The notes under the pieces are model-generated. The model was not told the origin of the DNA. It did no database searches and saw only the letters and a program-made list of their open reading frames with translations. Position numbers and translations under genes: made by a program. Source: Ooceraea biroi (lineage: Eukaryota > Arthropoda > Insecta > Hymenoptera > Formicidae). Taken from it: a DNA stretch of 64,000 nt. Below, in pieces: positions 61,070 to 64,000 of the stretch. Position 1 is the first letter of the stretch. Each line of letters opens with the position of its first letter. The stretch spans positions 7,207,624 to 7,271,623 of the forward strand of contig NC_039507.1 of NCBI RefSeq assembly GCF_003672135.1, written 5' to 3'.

Positions 61070-64000
61070 ATGTACCATACTATGTATCAATCACAAATGA
61101 TGGTGCAGATAATGAGTGGACAACAAACTGGTGGACAGTGTTCACCAGCACAAGCTCACACGTTGCATATTAATGGCGTAAATGCGTTACATCAGACTGA
61201 TTTCACGCAATATGGTCAGGATATGCCTGGACATGGTAGACATCGCGCAATGCAGGTATATGTTAAAATCTTTTAGATCTAATTTAATCAGCATACACTC
61301 TGTATTCTTCCCGTATTAAGCATACTTTTAAAATGCATGCGTATTAGTAATAGAGAAATAGCAAGAACAGTGTAATATAAGCATTTTGCAAAGTTATAAA
61401 AACTTGCATGTTGTTAGCATGTATTTTTAAACTGTTAATTTTTAATTAATTTAAATTCAAATAATTAGCTTCATTGCCAAATATATAGTTTATTATTAAT
61501 GATTAGATAAATGAATCCTATAATATTTTTTTACATACATGTGTAACAAATACTAGTAAGTGTACTTATTCTTTACTTTTTTTTTATAAAGTTTAACACG
61601 TTTTAGTTATGTTTTCGTACCAAGCGTTGTCTTTATATATTCTTTTGCTATATGGAAGGTATAAATAATGTGTTTTGCAGACAAGGTCCTATCCATTAGA
61701 TTTGTTGCAACTGATAAAAGTTGATGTACCATCATTACGACACGTAGAATATATGCAGTCGAACAATAACGCGTCTTCTGCAAATTGGGAAAGGCGAATG
61801 GGTACATCTAATAATTCAGTTATACCATCCTCAAACTACAAACCTACGAATGGTAATAATTCAACGAGGAAACCGGGATGGAATAACAGGAATGGTAGAA
61901 GAAATACGTATAGAAATTCCTTCGCAAAGTACGAAACCTACAATAGTGACAGCGGCTTCAGTTCTCGTTCGCCAACACCAAATAAACACCACATCGACAG
62001 TAGTTTAACAGAAAGTTCAGATGAACGAGACTCCACGAGTTCACTGGGAGGACAAGGGATAAAGTAAATACACATTCTTTTAAAATTACTTATTCATTAT
62101 CTTCTAGGAAAACATAATCATTTTTCCTTACAACTTCTATGTTAAATATATAATATTAATGTATTAATGAAAAATAGAGAAGATAGATTTAATAGGTTAT
62201 TAAAAGGGGTTTAATAGAAAAGAGCAAATGATAACGTAATTAAAAGCAGAAAAGTGGGAGGAAAGACGTAAAGAAGAAATCCTTGTGATCTCGATTTATT
62301 GATAATCAAAGACTTATAAATTATAAAATATATATACACACATATATCTATATATTATTCAATTCTATATAAATTGATTTCAGGAAGAATCATAGAATAC
62401 ATTTAGATAATAGAACAATTAAATCTACGTCAAATGGCTTAATCTCAAGTGCCTCTGCCCATCAATTTTATCAAAGTCAGCGATCTTTTAATTATTACCA
62501 TAATACTACTGTTCCTACTCCCAGGTCACATGTGCAAAATTGTCAAAACAAGAGAAGATATTTATCAGGTAAATTCTTTCATTTGCAATAATAAATTTGT
62601 TAGCATCTGACACTTGCACAAAGGGGAAGATAGTAATAATATTTTAAAGAATTACAAAGTGCATAGTAGGAAATAGTTTTATTTCATCTTTAATTATATA
62701 GGATGTATTTGTAGGCAGGACTGAAAGCGTACCTTCCCAGAGGCCTCCACGAAATCGTAAATTTACCGAGGTTCCGTTACCAAATTATAATATGTATCCC
62801 AGATATTTTATCGCCCCTGACAGATTTCTTGCTAGATCTCACTTGGTGACGATGACCTCTACACCGAGCAACCTCGTTTGCGGCTCAATATGGGATAATC
62901 TATCGCGAGAAATTTGGTCAAAATTTATTTCGAATCAGCAAACAGAAGCTACTTACAGGAAAAAAATGATGCTATGGAAGCACCTTTACATTTACATCAA
63001 GGTAGAAAGCAAGATTGGAATTAACAGCGAATGAAATATATTTAAAAAATGAAGTAATTGATTAATAAAATAATCGTACTTTTAGACCTCGTATCCAAAA
63101 TATGGTCTGTTTTTGGTCGGTTCAACAATGAATGGATTTGGTTCAGAAGATAGCGACGTCGACATGTGTCTCTTGGTGAGACACACGGAAATGGATCAGA
63201 AATACGAAGCCATGGAGCATCTAGGGCAAATATTCAGATATCTCAAAAAATGTGGTACGTAAAACTTATAGGTATTTTTACACATAATTATAAAACTTGT
63301 ATATAAGACACACGTCCATTCATGAATATATTATCATTATTAAAAAATTATTTTAATACACTTATATGATAAGTGCAGCAGTTTACTGACAAATTATTTT
63401 GCTCCGTGTCGTTCTACATCTAGATTTCATCGAACAGCTTCAACTTATACAAGCAAAGGTGCCCATTATAAGATTCTGCGATGGGCTGCAAAATTTAAAA
63501 GTCGATTTAAATTGCAACAATGCCGTTGGCATCAGGAACACGCAATTGTTGTATTGTTACTCGAAGCGTAAGTGTAATCAATATTTTATCAAATATACGT
63601 CGAGCAGTGATAAGTTTCCAAAAGAATGTTTACGTTATCAAATGTCACAATTATATGCTTCTTTCATAGTTGATTGGAGAGTGAGACCGCTGGTACTCCT
63701 CGTGAAACTCTGGGCTCAATGTCACGATATCAATAATGCAAAAGACATGACAATATCTAGTTACTCCTTGGTCCTCATGGTCATACATTTCTTGCAATGT
63801 ACGTGCGCCGCAAAGACTTATTCCTTTCTCCGGACTTCTGCTCCGATGCATCGTAAACTGTATCGCACTGTTTCGCAGGTGGCGTGAATACCCCGGTCTT
63901 GCCGTGCTTGCACTCGATGTTCGCCGGCAAGTTTGGCCCGCACACGGATATCTACAGTATCGACATTCACGAAGATTTGCGCATCCCGTCCTCCGTCCGT
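61070..64000 (+). CDS. Gld2: GLD-2-type cytoplasmic poly(A) polymerase, 5' part
   Basis: Eight exons with consistent phases, the last open at the window end: 61070-61255, 61681-62063, 62384-62568, 62715-63001, 63086-63254, 63424-63567, 63670-63798 and 63879-64000. The N-terminal 300 residues are low-complexity, rich in Asn, Ser, Gln and Arg. The nucleotidyltransferase core begins at LFLVGSTMNGFGSEDSDVDM: GS motif, then catalytic Asp pair DxD near residues 371 and 373; the third Asp lies in KVDLNCNNAVGIRNT near 431. The central/PAP-associated region follows (DWRVRPLVLLVKLWAQ, SSYSLVLMVIHFLQCGVNTP). Known role: lengthens poly(A) tails of selected cytoplasmic mRNAs with CPEB- or GLD-3-like partners, in germline and neurons. 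No RNA-binding domain is visible, as usual for GLD-2. The start at 61070 is the first ATG of the open exon; an upstream exon could extend it. Confidence 0.92.

Overview
This window looks like nuclear DNA of an insect, most likely a hymenopteran and plausibly an ant. Coding exons are split by short GT-AG introns, intergenic DNA is AT-rich, housekeeping promoters and exons are GC-rich, and mariner, piggyBac-like and other inverted-repeat DNA transposons are abundant. The taxonomic placement is inference. No bacterial operons, CRISPR arrays or functional RNA genes were found.

Six protein-coding genes can be assembled by hand from exons whose splice phases fit. From left to right they are: NFXL1 (minus, 1795-4660), an NF-X1-type zinc-finger protein with a RING and a C-terminal membrane anchor; gliotactin (minus, 6962-11436), a catalytically dead cholinesterase-like adhesion protein of tricellular septate junctions; big brain, bib (plus, 23617-45618), a neurogenic aquaporin-family protein with a 16 kb second intron; an RPA43/POLR1F-like RNA polymerase I subunit (minus, 47514-48424) that carries a frameshift; Upf1 (plus, 49332-53929), the nonsense-mediated decay helicase; and the 5' part of a GLD-2-type cytoplasmic poly(A) polymerase (plus, 61070 to the window end). 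The RPA43-like gene and Upf1 are head to head with about 0.9 kb between their start codons. Three genes concern RNA metabolism (Pol I transcription, NMD, poly(A) addition) and two concern epithelial or neural cell-cell biology (gliotactin, bib), but nothing suggests a co-regulated cluster.

The rest is largely mobile DNA. The region 12.1-15.8 kb holds two adjacent inverted-repeat elements, one enclosing a 518-bp tandem array. At 18.8-22.0 kb there is an inverted pair of 1077-bp piggyBac-like non-autonomous elements, each carrying the same 168-bp hairpin transposon. bib intron 1 holds a deleted DUF4817-type transposon abutting a dead mariner, and bib intron 2 holds several fold-back elements and a second mariner lineage. 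At 56.6-59.0 kb an outer element with hAT-like ends contains a large palindrome with two opposed tRNA-like sequences and another dead mariner. The first 560 bases are the end of a DUF4817-type transposon cut by the window edge.

No clearly new molecular system was found. The most unusual observations are single-base-scale frameshifts in two otherwise conserved genes, a lysine-rich ORF on the wrong strand beside the RPA43-like gene, a premature stop shared by two mariner copies, and the tRNA-like palindrome.
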